DNA from: Paracraurococcus ruber
GTDB taxonomy: Bacteria; Pseudomonadota; Alphaproteobacteria; Acetobacterales; Acetobacteraceae
Direction of reading: 5' to 3'
Length of the DNA: 35,098 nucleotides
Assembly: GCF_004353985.1 (NCBI RefSeq)
Contig: NZ_SMOA01000046.1
Span: 1-35,098, forward strand
Shown here one piece after another: positions 1 through 7,821 of the stretch. The notes beneath the pieces are model-generated. The model had not been told where the DNA came from, made no database searches, and saw only the letters and a list, made by a program, of their open reading frames with translations. The position numbers were made by a program, and so were the translations under genes. Each line of letters begins with the position of its first letter. Position 1 is the first letter of the stretch.

Positions 1-79
1 CGCGGGGCGCTGCCACGACCTGCGGCGGCGGCCGCCGCCGGGATGGCGCGGGGCCGCGCGGCGCGGCTAAGCTGGTGGG

Positions 80-739
80 GTGAACATCCTCGCCCCGCCC
101 CGCGCCCGCCTGCCGATCGAGGTCGTGTTCGACCTGGTCTGCCCCTGGTGCTTCCTGGGCATCCGCCGGCTGCGGCGCATGCTGCGCAGCCGCCCGGACG
201 TGCTGGCGGAGCTGATCTGGCGCCCCTTCCTGCTGAACCCGGACCTGGCGCCGCAGGGCGTGCCGCGGCAGGAATACCTGGTGCGGAAATTCGGCGGCGA
301 GGAACGGGCGCGCCGCCTGCACGGCACCATCGCCGAGCTCGGCCGGGCGGAGGGGCTGGAATTCCGCTTCGACCGCATCCGCCGCGTGCCGCATTCGCTG
401 GACGCGCACCGGCTGGTGCGCTGGGCCGGCCGCTTCGGCCTGGCGGATGCGATGGTGGAGGCGGTGTTCGAGGCCTATTTCATCGACGGCGCCGATATCG
501 GCGATGCGGCGGTGCTGGCCGGCATCGCGGGGCGGCTGGGGCTGGAGGCGCCGGCGGCGCGCCGCTTCCTGGCGACGGTGGCCGAGGTGGAGGCGGTGCA
601 TGCCGACAACCTCCGGGCGCATCGGCTGGGGATCAACGGCGTGCCCTGCTTCGTGGTGGCCGGGCGGCATGCGATCGCCGGGGCGCAGGAGCCGGAGGTG
701 CTGGAACGGCTGCTGGACGTGGCGCTGGTGGTGGGGTGA
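80..739 (+). CDS. DsbA-family (FrnE-like) thiol oxidoreductase
   Basis: A 219-residue protein starting at GTG. It carries a thioredoxin-type active site CPWC at residues 21-24, right after the first beta strand (EVVFDLVCPWC), as in the FrnE/2-hydroxychromene-2-carboxylate isomerase branch of the DsbA superfamily. A helical insertion follows, and the cis-proline loop is visible near the C-terminus (INGVPCFVV). There is no signal peptide, so a cytoplasmic thiol-disulfide oxidoreductase or glutathione-dependent isomerase is more likely than a periplasmic DsbA. Family members of this type are usually 210-240 residues, so it looks complete. It ends 10 nt before the convergent glycosyltransferase gene, where composition changes abruptly. 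The exact substrate cannot be read from sequence. The GTG start is chosen because the family's first strand begins about 13 residues later. Confidence 0.88.
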   Translation: MNILAPPRARLPIEVVFDLVCPWCFLGIRRLRRMLRSRPDVLAELIWRPFLLNPDLAPQGVPRQEYLVRKFGGEERARRLHGTIAELGRAEGLEFRFDRIRRVPHSLDAHRLVRWAGRFGLADAMVEAVFEAYFIDGADIGDAAVLAGIAGRLGLEAPAARRFLATVAEVEAVHADNLRAHRLGINGVPCFVVAGRHAIAGAQEPEVLERLLDVALVVG

Positions 740-741
740 GG

Positions 742-2590
742 CACCGATTCTAAGAAGAGATCTTCTCCAAAAATGAATTAAGCACGTCCAAGTCAATACT
801 AAAATCTGAATTCATCCCATCGCTCGGGTTTGCCGCCTTTCCGTGGATCGAGACGTACCTCCCCCGCTTGTGGCAGATGATATCGTAGAAGAAGTCGTCG
901 CCCATAAACTCGCTTGTTAGGGCGAGACACTGAACTCCCTTCGGTGAGAAAGCTAGGTTGCTGAGTCCTGCCCCGAGAACGCCCACCACCAATTTTGCCT
1001 GCGAAAAGATTGCTACCTGTTCCTCAAATCGCAACTTTTCGGGTTGGTAAATCTTGAAACCCCATGCCTCAAGAACAGCCATGATCGCATCCTCGTTGAG
1101 GAGACGGCGCCGATATCCGGAGCCGCGCGCGATATAGATTTTATCCCCGAGATCTTTCTGTGTGGCACGCGCTGCCACTTGCTTGGCAACTACCTCAAGC
1201 GTTGCGATCACGCGTGGTGCTTTGACCCACGGTTGCTTCGTCATTGGGAGAGGATAGATGAGTTTGGGATAAAAGACCGAATCAAAGCTTGTGAACACAA
1301 CTTGATCCGGGCTTACGCCAAACGACGCGAGCGACTCAAGATACACGGCTTTCATCGGTTCAGGCTCGTTCTGCACAACGAACTTGAGCGCTTGAATGTC
1401 AAAGAACTCTGCAACGACACCAACCCGGGGGAGTGACTCGATAATCCAATGGCCGTAGTTGCCATCCCACATTTGTTTAAGCAAAACATGGGGCTCTGTT
1501 CCGGCCGTTTTTACACTGCTCGGCGGGTTGTACGCAAAATACCTATCGCCACCGCGAATTTTCATAAAGGAGGCAACAGTGAGGGAGTGATCAGCGTTAA
1601 TAAGGCTTTCTCGAACTACTTGTCCGTTGGGAGAAATCACTAATCCGCGTCCGTGAACTACGGCGCTTTCAAAAACCGCCACACCTGCTGCGGGGATATT
1701 TCTCTCAATTCGATCCTGTGTTGCAAGGTTAAAGCGTTTTTGGAGCCAGTCTGGGCAGTTGACGATCGTCGCTTCAATCCGCGCATAGTCGCCACCACTG
1801 TCAGAGCGATGGAAAACTTTCGAACATGCAGCAGCCGGGCTAACCGAAAGCAAATCTGTTAGTGCGGTTTTGTTCCGGACAAAACAAACGAACCCTCGTT
1901 CATTTTGAACTGAATGCAAGCAACTGAGCAGGAGGCGCACCGCACCACGATGCTCCGAACTCAAGTGACTTCCGGGAGAGGGCGTTGGCCCTTTTTCTCC
2001 AGCTTGAAGTTCGTGAACTAAATCGGCAGGCGATATCGGCGAACCCCCGGAATATCTCGACCTTTCACTAGGGGCAAAGGTTTGCGTGTCTTCAATAATG
2101 TAGACGCCGTCAGAATCAACCCATTCAAAAAGCGAAATAAGGGTATAGATTTGCTGTCGCCAAATATGACGGCCATCGTCAATGATGATTTTTGGACGTT
2201 GATAAAGTGCGATATTCCTTAATAGGATATCGCTATCTTGTTGACCCTCAAATACAATAATTCTTTCATGCTGCAGGTAAGAGTGCGCTTCCTCAGGCAA
2301 TGATGGATAAATCAATATGAGTGTTGCTTTTGGGAAATATTCTTTCCAAATTTCTAATGATTTTGTATTTGAGTCGCAGAACTCCACAATGGTGATAGCT
2401 TCATTTTTCCATTTTGAAAAAATCTTTTCGTATTTCGCGAGATAGTTATGCACAAGACTCGATTTGTCAGACCGAAGCCGGACACCTATCGGGTCCAGTA
2501 GTCCATTCATGTCTCAGACCTTTGGGGATGGATCGGTCCGATGCTCATGGCCTCAGCCACTTTGAACACACTCGGCGCTGATGAAGGAGT
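742..2590. other. AT-rich block, probable horizontally acquired segment
   Basis: Base composition drops visibly between the dsbA-like stop and the last part of the acyltransferase gene: A/T runs, A/T-ending codons and words such as aaaaatgaattaag appear. Both sides are typical very GC-rich DNA. The block holds the whole GT61 gene and the final roughly 28 codons of the upstream acyltransferase. No terminal inverted repeats, target duplication or transposase are visible, so the mechanism (for example homologous exchange of a polysaccharide gene) is inference. Confidence 0.7.
750..2510 (-). CDS. Glycosyltransferase family 61 protein with degenerate N-terminal methyltransferase-like domain
   Basis: A 586-residue protein. 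The C-terminal half (about residues 290-580) is a GT61 (DUF563) domain: NYGHWIIESLPR, then KIYIARGS with a following arginine cluster and NEDAIM, then GFKIYQPEKLRFEEQV and the GVLGAGLSNLAFSPKG block. GT61 enzymes transfer sugars such as xylose or GlcNAc to glycans. Residues about 40-230 resemble class I SAM methyltransferases of the MycE/cephalosporin-hydroxylase type, with KIIIDDGRHIW and GVYIIEDTQTF. The glycine-rich SAM loop is replaced by VEFCDSNTKSLEIW, so this domain may no longer bind SAM. The start overlaps the acyltransferase stop by 4 nt (ATGA), which implies translational coupling. Composition is far less GC-rich than its neighbours. A role in surface polysaccharide assembly is inferred. 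Confidence 0.85.
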   Translation of the reverse strand: MNGLLDPIGVRLRSDKSSLVHNYLAKYEKIFSKWKNEAITIVEFCDSNTKSLEIWKEYFPKATLILIYPSLPEEAHSYLQHERIIVFEGQQDSDILLRNIALYQRPKIIIDDGRHIWRQQIYTLISLFEWVDSDGVYIIEDTQTFAPSERSRYSGGSPISPADLVHELQAGEKGPTPSPGSHLSSEHRGAVRLLLSCLHSVQNERGFVCFVRNKTALTDLLSVSPAAACSKVFHRSDSGGDYARIEATIVNCPDWLQKRFNLATQDRIERNIPAAGVAVFESAVVHGRGLVISPNGQVVRESLINADHSLTVASFMKIRGGDRYFAYNPPSSVKTAGTEPHVLLKQMWDGNYGHWIIESLPRVGVVAEFFDIQALKFVVQNEPEPMKAVYLESLASFGVSPDQVVFTSFDSVFYPKLIYPLPMTKQPWVKAPRVIATLEVVAKQVAARATQKDLGDKIYIARGSGYRRRLLNEDAIMAVLEAWGFKIYQPEKLRFEEQVAIFSQAKLVVGVLGAGLSNLAFSPKGVQCLALTSEFMGDDFFYDIICHKRGRYVSIHGKAANPSDGMNSDFSIDLDVLNSFLEKISS

Positions 2591-3709
2591 GCGCGGCCCC
2601 ATCCCCACCAGCCACCGCGGCACGCCCCAGGGCCAGACCAGCAGCCGATAGGCCAGCACCGAGGCCAGCGTCGCCCCGACGGTGATCGCCAGCACCGCCC
2701 CCGCCGGCGACCAGCCCAGCGGCAGCACCAGCACGCCCAGCGCCAGAACCGGCACATGGTGCAGCACATAGACCGGCATCGTCGCCTCCCCCAGCCAGGC
2801 CAGCAGCGCCGATTGCCGCGGCGGGTGCCGGCCGGCGAAGCCCAGCGCCGCCCCCACCGACCCCCAGGCGCAGGCGCCGACCCCCAGCCGGCCCCAGATC
2901 CCCGGCCCGGCCAGCGCCACCAGCGCCAGCCCGACCAGCGCCAGGGCCAGCAGTCCCCAGGCCTCCGCCCGCAGCCGCGTCTCCAGCCCCGGCCAGGCGC
3001 AGAGCACCCCGCCCAGCGCGAAGAGGGCGGCGAAATAGCCAAGGTTGGGCCAGTCCTGCACCAGGTTCGGCAGGAAGGGCCAGTAGCCGCCGCCGGCCGC
3101 CAGCAGCAGGCCGAGGCCCAGCGCCGGCGCATAGGCCAGCGCCCGGCCGGGCAGCCTTGGCCACACCGCCGCGCCCGGCGGCCTTCGGGCCAGCCACAGC
3201 AGCAGCGGCAGCAGCGCGACCGAGATCAGGAACAGGTAGGCCAGGAACCAAAGATGGCTCCAGGTCATGAGGTTCAGCCGCGTCAGGTAGCGCGGCAGGA
3301 ATTCCAGGAAACCGTAGTCGGGCGGCGGCACCAGCCGGAAGCCGCCGATCCGCAGGTCGCGGCCCTGCTGCAGCTCGATCCACTTGATCACCGGCCCCAG
3401 CAGCAGGATGCCGGCGAAGAGCGGCACCAGCACGCGCGCCACCCGGTCCTGCAGGTAGCGCCCCGCCGCGCGCCGGCGCAGGGATGCCACGGCCGACCAG
3501 CCGGCCAGGACGAAGAAGATCGCCAGGGTGGCGATCCGCATCGCCTCGTAGCCGAGCGTGGCGGGCCACCAGGCCTCGGCCGCCTTGACGTGGTAGCGCG
3601 GCTCCTCGGCGAAGATCAGCAGGGCATGCGCCAGGATCACCGCGAAGCAGACCGCGATGCGCAGCAGGTCGAGGTCGGTGCGGCGGGCGGTGGTTGCGGC
3701 AGCGGACAT
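2507..3709 (-). CDS. Acyltransferase family 3 membrane protein
   Basis: A 400-residue, very hydrophobic protein with about ten membrane segments. It opens with the acyltransferase-3 signature: R-T-D-L-D-L-L-R followed by a first helix ending in ILAHALL, whose histidine is the family's proposed catalytic residue. Further on are IFFVLAGWSA and a basic loop RYLQDRVARVLVPLF, both typical of OafA/OpgC-like enzymes that O-acylate LPS, exopolysaccharide or glucans at the inner membrane. The last 28 or so residues (after WLVGMGPRT) are encoded by AT-richer DNA and do not resemble a family C-terminus, so the original 3' end was probably replaced when the downstream GT61 gene arrived. Its stop overlaps the GT61 start. 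Together they suggest a glycan-modification pair. Confidence 0.85.
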   Translation of the reverse strand: MSAAATTARRTDLDLLRIAVCFAVILAHALLIFAEEPRYHVKAAEAWWPATLGYEAMRIATLAIFFVLAGWSAVASLRRRAAGRYLQDRVARVLVPLFAGILLLGPVIKWIELQQGRDLRIGGFRLVPPPDYGFLEFLPRYLTRLNLMTWSHLWFLAYLFLISVALLPLLLWLARRPPGAAVWPRLPGRALAYAPALGLGLLLAAGGGYWPFLPNLVQDWPNLGYFAALFALGGVLCAWPGLETRLRAEAWGLLALALVGLALVALAGPGIWGRLGVGACAWGSVGAALGFAGRHPPRQSALLAWLGEATMPVYVLHHVPVLALGVLVLPLGWSPAGAVLAITVGATLASVLAYRLLVWPWGVPRWLVGMGPRTPSSAPSVFKVAEAMSIGPIHPQRSET

Positions 3710-3840
3710 GGCGCCTGCATGCCGCAGGCGGTCCCGCTCACGCCAGTGTTATCCTGCAACAACCGCCCGAATTCGTGAGATGTCCGGGCGGGGCGCCGGC
3801 TGGCCCGGCTACCGCCTGCGGGGCGCCGCGCCCCACCCGC

Positions 3841-3894
3841 GCGACCCGCCGGCGCGATCCGCCCGCCGCGACTCGCCGCCCCGATCCGCCCGGC
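3841..3894. repeat. 27-nt imperfect tandem repeat
   Basis: Two head-to-tail 27-nt units (3841-3867 and 3868-3894) differ at 4 positions by hand count. A partial third unit begins at 3895. They lie in the roughly 200-nt gap between the acyltransferase start and the mfd stop. No protein is supported here. Confidence 0.6.
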
Positions 3895-3908
3895 GCGATC
3901 CGCGCCGG
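3890..3908 (-). terminator. Hairpin immediately after mfd
   Basis: An 8-bp perfect stem (CCGGCGCG / CGCGCCGG) with a 3-nt loop begins 2 nt past the mfd stop on the minus strand. No U-tract follows, so it may be a 3'-end stabiliser or a weak terminator. Confidence 0.45.
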
Positions 3909-3909
3909 A

Positions 3910-6900
3910 TCAGGCCGCCTTCTTCTGCCCCGCGACGCGCGCCAGCGCCACCAGCAGGTCCTTGGCGACGCGCACCCGCTGTTCCAGCCCCATCTCCCGC
4001 AGCAGGGCCAGCTTGTGGTCGGGGCGCAGCTTCACCAGCCCCTTCTGCGCCGCCACCCAGCCGACCAGGCCGCCGGGGTTGCGGAACTGGTTGCGGAAGA
4101 AGGACAGCACCACGCCCTTCGGCCCGGCATCCACCTTCTCGACCCCCGCCTCCCGGCAGAGCGCCTTGATGGCGACCACCTGCAGCAGGTTCTCGACCTC
4201 CCCCGGCAGCGGGCCGAAGCGGTCGGCCAGCTCGGCCGCCATGGCCTCGATCTCCGCCTCGGTCGCCAGCGCGCCGATGCGGCGATAGAGGCCGAGGCGG
4301 ACGGGCAGGTCGCGCACATAGCCCTCGGGGATCAGCACCGGCAGGCCCAGGTTGATGTTGGGCGTCCAGGCGCCGGCCTGGTCCAGCTCGGACCGCTTCT
4401 TCCCCTGCCCCGACTTCAGGTCGGCCACCGCCTCCTCCAGCATCTGCTGGTAGAGCTCGATGCCCACCTCCCGGATATGGCCGGACTGCTCGTCGCCCAG
4501 CAGGTTGCCGGCGCCGCGGATGTCGAGGTCGTGGGACGCCAGGGTGAAGCCGGCGCCCAGGTTGTCGAGGGTCTGCATCACCTCCAGCCGCTTCTGCGCC
4601 GCGGCGGACAGGCGGTGGGTGGCCGGCCAGGTCAGGTAGGCATAGCCGCGCTGCTTGCCGCGCCCGACCCGCCCGCGCAGCTGGTACAGCTGCGCCAGGC
4701 CGAACATGTCGGCGCGGTGGATCACCAGCGTGTTCACCGCCGGCATGTCGAGGCCCGATTCGACGATGTTCGTCGCCAGCAGGATGTCGTGCTTGCCGTC
4801 GCCGAACTCGGTCATGACCCGCTCCAGATGGGTCGGCGCCATCTGGCCATGCGCCTGCACCACGCGGGCATCGGGAACGATCTCGGCGAGGCGGGCGGAG
4901 ACCTTCTCCATGTCCTCGAGCCGGGGGACGACGCAGAAGATCTGCCCGCCCCTGAACCTCTCGCGCTGGATTGCCTCCCGCAGCACCACGCCGTCCCAGG
5001 GCATGATGAAGGTCCGCACCGCCAGCCGGTCCACCGGCGGGGTGGCGATGATGCTCATCTCCCGCACGCCGGTCAGCGCCAGCTGCAGGGTGCGCGGGAT
5101 CGGCGTCGCGGTCAGCGTCAGCACATGGACATCGGTCTTCAGCGCCTTCAGCCGTTCCTTGTGGGCGACGCCGAAATGCTGCTCCTCGTCCACGATCACC
5201 AGGCCGAGATCAGCGAATTCCACGCCCTTGGACAGCAGGGCGTGGGTGCCGACGACGATGTTGATGCTGCCGTCCTTCAGCCCGTCCCGCACCCGCGTCG
5301 CCTCCTTGGCCGTGACCATGCGGGAGAGCTGCGCCACCTCGATCGGGAAGCCGGCGAAGCGGGTGGCGAAGGTGCGGGTGTGCTGGCGGGCCAGCAGCGT
5401 GGTCGGCACCACCACCGCCACCTGGGCGCCGGACATGGCGACGACGAAGGCGGCGCGCAGCGCCACCTCGGTCTTGCCGAAGCCGACATCGCCGCAGACC
5501 AGCCGGTCCATCGGCCGCCCGGCGGCCAGGTCCTCCAGCACCTCGGCGATGGCGCGCTGCTGGTCCTCGGTCTCGGCGAAGGGGAAGCGGCTGCAGAACT
5601 CGTCCCAGACGCCCTCGGGCGGGGTCGCCAGCGTGCCCTCCCGCGTCGCCCGCTCGGCGGCGATGCGGATCAGCTGGCCGGCCATGTCCTGGATGCGCTG
5701 CTTGGCGCGGGCCTTGCGCGACTGCCAGGAGGAGCCGCCGAGCTTGTCGAGCGCCACGCCCTGGGTCTCGGACCCGAAGCGGGAGAGGATCTCGATATTC
5801 TCGACCGGCAGGAACAGCTTGTCGCCGCCGTCATAGACCAGCCGGAGGCAGTCATGCGGCGCGCCGCTGACCTGCAGCGTCTCGAGGCCGTCATAGCGGC
5901 CGATCCCGTGGTCCTGGTGGACCACCAGGTCGCCCTGCTCGATGCCGGTGGCATCGGCGATGAACTGGTCGGCCCGCTTGCGGCGGCGCGGCGGCCGGGC
6001 GATGCGCTCGCCCAGCAGGTCCTGCTCGCCGACCACCGAAAGGCCGAAGCCGGTCCCGGTCGCCGTGGCGGGGGCCAGGAACCCCCGCTCCAGCCCCAGC
6101 ACCGCCAGGCCGACCACGCCCTTCGGCAGCTTCGCCAGGTCGTCGAAGGCCTCGATATCCTGGGCGGCGACCCGGTTCTCCCGCAGGAGGTTGCCGAGGC
6201 GGGCGCGGGACCCGCCGGTCCAGGCGGCGACCACCGGCCGGCGGCCCTGCTCCAGCATCGCCTGGGCATGCACGGCGAAGGCCTGGAAGACATTGCCGCC
6301 GGTGTTCCGCACCTCGGTGAAGAGGCGCCCGGGGCGGCCGCCCGCCTCCACCCCCTCGGCGCCGTCCGGCATGGCGAAGGGGAAGAAGCGCAGCAGCGGA
6401 CCGCCCGAGAGCATCCGGTCCCAGGCGGCGCGGGTCAGGTAGAGGCCGCCGGGCGGCGCCGGGCGGTAGGGCACCTCCCCCTCGCTGGTCCGGACCGGCT
6501 GGCGGCGGGCCTGGTAGTGGTCCTCCACCATCTCCAGCCGGGCCGCCAGGACGTCGTCGGCCTGGTGGTCCAGGCTGACCGAGGCCCCCGGCAGGTAGTC
6601 GAGCAGGGTCTCCATCGCCTCGTGGAACAGCCCGGCCCAGTGCTCCATGCCCGGATGCTTGCGGCCGGCGCTGACCGAGACATAGAGCGGGTCCTCGGTC
6701 GCCGCGGCGCCGAACAGGTCCCGGTAGGCGGTGCGGAAGCGGGCGATCGAGTCGGCGTCGAGGAAGACCTCCCCCACCGGGCGAAGCCATAGCTCCGCCA
6801 GCGACTCGCCGCTCCGCTGCGTGCCGGTGTCGAAGCGGCGCAGGCTCTCGATCTCGTCGCCGAACAGGTCGAGCCGGACCGGATCCGCCTCCCCGGCCGG

Positions 6901-7437
6901 GAACAGGTCGATGATGCCGCCGCGGACGGCATATTCCCCCGGCTCCATGACGGTGCCGGTGCGGCCATAGCCATTGGCCTCTAGGAAGGCCGTCAGCGCC
7001 TCCGGCTTCACCCGGCCGCCCTTCTTCAGGAACAGGGTGGCGCCGGCGAAGGCGGCGCGCGGCGGCACCTTCTGGACCAGGGCATTCACGGTGGCGACGA
7101 CGATGCGCGGCCGGTCCCCGGGCTCCAGCAGCCGGGTCAGGGTGGCGACGCGCTCCGCCACGATCTCGGGGTTCGGGGAGACGCGGTCATAGGGCAGGCA
7201 GTCCCAGGCCGGGAAGCGCAGAACCTCCACATCCGGGGCGAAGAAGCCCAGCGCCTCGACCAGCCGGGCGGTGCGGGCATCGTCGCGGCAGACATGCAGG
7301 ACGGGCGCTTCCGTCTCCGCCCGCCGCCGCGCCAGGAGCAGCGCGTCGAAGCCTTCCGGGGCGCCATGCACCGTGAGGCCTGCCGGGCGGCCCCGCCCCT
7401 CGCTCGCCCGCCCCTCGCTCGCCCGCATGTCGTTCAT
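3910..7437 (-). CDS. mfd: Transcription-repair coupling factor Mfd
   Basis: A 1175-residue SF2 translocase that removes RNA polymerase stalled at lesions and recruits UvrA. The N-terminal UvrB-like part contains DCLPYDRVSPNPEIVAERV. The RNA-polymerase-interacting (CarD-like) domain is at about residues 499-555, with DLVVHQDHGIGRYDGLE. The motor has Walker A GDVGFGKTEVALR (about 650), DEEQ (about 749), LTATPIPRTL, and QLRGRVGRG in motif VI (about 919). It is followed by the translocation/TRG region and a C-terminal D7 domain. Length matches the family. The ATG at 7437 is preferred over an upstream in-frame start at 7518 because it forms an ATGA overlap with sdhE. The first 15 residues include a duplicated RASEG from a 15-bp DNA repeat. 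It is probably transcribed from the promoter upstream of sdhE. Confidence 0.97.
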   Translation of the reverse strand: MNDMRASEGRASEGRGRPAGLTVHGAPEGFDALLLARRRAETEAPVLHVCRDDARTARLVEALGFFAPDVEVLRFPAWDCLPYDRVSPNPEIVAERVATLTRLLEPGDRPRIVVATVNALVQKVPPRAAFAGATLFLKKGGRVKPEALTAFLEANGYGRTGTVMEPGEYAVRGGIIDLFPAGEADPVRLDLFGDEIESLRRFDTGTQRSGESLAELWLRPVGEVFLDADSIARFRTAYRDLFGAAATEDPLYVSVSAGRKHPGMEHWAGLFHEAMETLLDYLPGASVSLDHQADDVLAARLEMVEDHYQARRQPVRTSEGEVPYRPAPPGGLYLTRAAWDRMLSGGPLLRFFPFAMPDGAEGVEAGGRPGRLFTEVRNTGGNVFQAFAVHAQAMLEQGRRPVVAAWTGGSRARLGNLLRENRVAAQDIEAFDDLAKLPKGVVGLAVLGLERGFLAPATATGTGFGLSVVGEQDLLGERIARPPRRRKRADQFIADATGIEQGDLVVHQDHGIGRYDGLETLQVSGAPHDCLRLVYDGGDKLFLPVENIEILSRFGSETQGVALDKLGGSSWQSRKARAKQRIQDMAGQLIRIAAERATREGTLATPPEGVWDEFCSRFPFAETEDQQRAIAEVLEDLAAGRPMDRLVCGDVGFGKTEVALRAAFVVAMSGAQVAVVVPTTLLARQHTRTFATRFAGFPIEVAQLSRMVTAKEATRVRDGLKDGSINIVVGTHALLSKGVEFADLGLVIVDEEQHFGVAHKERLKALKTDVHVLTLTATPIPRTLQLALTGVREMSIIATPPVDRLAVRTFIMPWDGVVLREAIQRERFRGGQIFCVVPRLEDMEKVSARLAEIVPDARVVQAHGQMAPTHLERVMTEFGDGKHDILLATNIVESGLDMPAVNTLVIHRADMFGLAQLYQLRGRVGRGKQRGYAYLTWPATHRLSAAAQKRLEVMQTLDNLGAGFTLASHDLDIRGAGNLLGDEQSGHIREVGIELYQQMLEEAVADLKSGQGKKRSELDQAGAWTPNINLGLPVLIPEGYVRDLPVRLGLYRRIGALATEAEIEAMAAELADRFGPLPGEVENLLQVVAIKALCREAGVEKVDAGPKGVVLSFFRNQFRNPGGLVGWVAAQKGLVKLRPDHKLALLREMGLEQRVRVAKDLLVALARVAGQKKAA
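7396..7425. repeat. 15-bp perfect tandem duplication in the 5' end of mfd
   Basis: Two identical 15-bp units (7396-7410, 7411-7425) encode RASEG-RASEG at Mfd residues 5-14. The length is a multiple of three, so the frame is kept. The duplicated segment precedes the conserved part of the protein and is probably neutral. Confidence 0.75.
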
Positions 7438-7739
7438 CGCGGCCGCAGCTCCTCCGGCAGGCCGGCGCCCGGGCCGGCGCAGTCCACCGCCATCCGGTCC
7501 AGCATCGGGGTGCGGCATTCGGCCGGGATGGGGCGGCGGCCGGACAGCCAGTCCGCCAGGTCCACATCCGGGTATTCCAGCACCGCCTCCAGCTCGTCCA
7601 GCTCCGCCTCGGTGAAACCGGCGATGTTCGTGGCGACGAAGCGGCCGATCATGAGATCGGCTTCCTTGGTGCCGCGGTGATGTGCCCGGAAGAGCAGGCG
7701 GCGGCGGCGGGGATCGAGCGGTTCTGTGTCGGTCGGCAT
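7434..7739 (-). CDS. sdhE: SdhE-type FAD assembly factor 2 (succinate dehydrogenase)
   Basis: A 101-residue protein of the SdhE/YgfY/Sdh5 family, small cytoplasmic helpers that promote covalent FAD attachment to SdhA. The diagnostic RGxxE motif is present (RGTKEADL). It is followed by the usual helical bundle and the acidic LLEYPDVDLADWL-like segment, here VLEYPDVDLADWLSGR. Family proteins are 80-105 residues, which supports the ATG at 7739; the open frame extends upstream but would run through the promoter. Its TGA overlaps the mfd ATG. This sdhE-mfd order beside recG is a familiar alphaproteobacterial arrangement. Confidence 0.93.
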   Translation of the reverse strand: MPTDTEPLDPRRRRLLFRAHHRGTKEADLMIGRFVATNIAGFTEAELDELEAVLEYPDVDLADWLSGRRPIPAECRTPMLDRMAVDCAGPGAGLPEELRPR

Positions 7740-7763
7740 GTCGTCACGAAGGGGTGCCGCTGG

Positions 7764-7792
7764 CATATAGGGGGCGGTGGGAATCCTGTCAG
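7764..7792 (-). promoter_or_regulatory. Sigma70-like promoter for sdhE-mfd
   Basis: On the minus strand, CTGACA (7792-7787) is separated by exactly 17 nt from TATATG (7769-7764). Both are close to -35/-10 consensus and stand out in this GC-rich context. Transcription would start near 7757, giving a leader of under 20 nt before the sdhE ATG. The element overlaps an upstream GTG of the recG frame, which argues for the later recG start. Confidence 0.65.
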
Positions 7793-7821
7793 CCCGACGC
7801 GGGACCAGTGGTGGAAGTTGC

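Noticed and set aside
1044-1862. Small plus-strand frames within the AT-rich block
   Set aside because: They are antisense to the GT61 gene and show no domain or start signals.
742-2590. Insertion sequence or transposon explaining the AT-rich block
   Set aside because: No transposase, terminal inverted repeats or target-site duplication could be found at either edge.
3694-6792. 1032-codon open frame on the plus strand across mfd
   Set aside because: It is antisense to the unmistakable mfd gene. Its translation is Gln/His/Gly-rich filler, as expected from reading high-GC coding DNA on the wrong strand.
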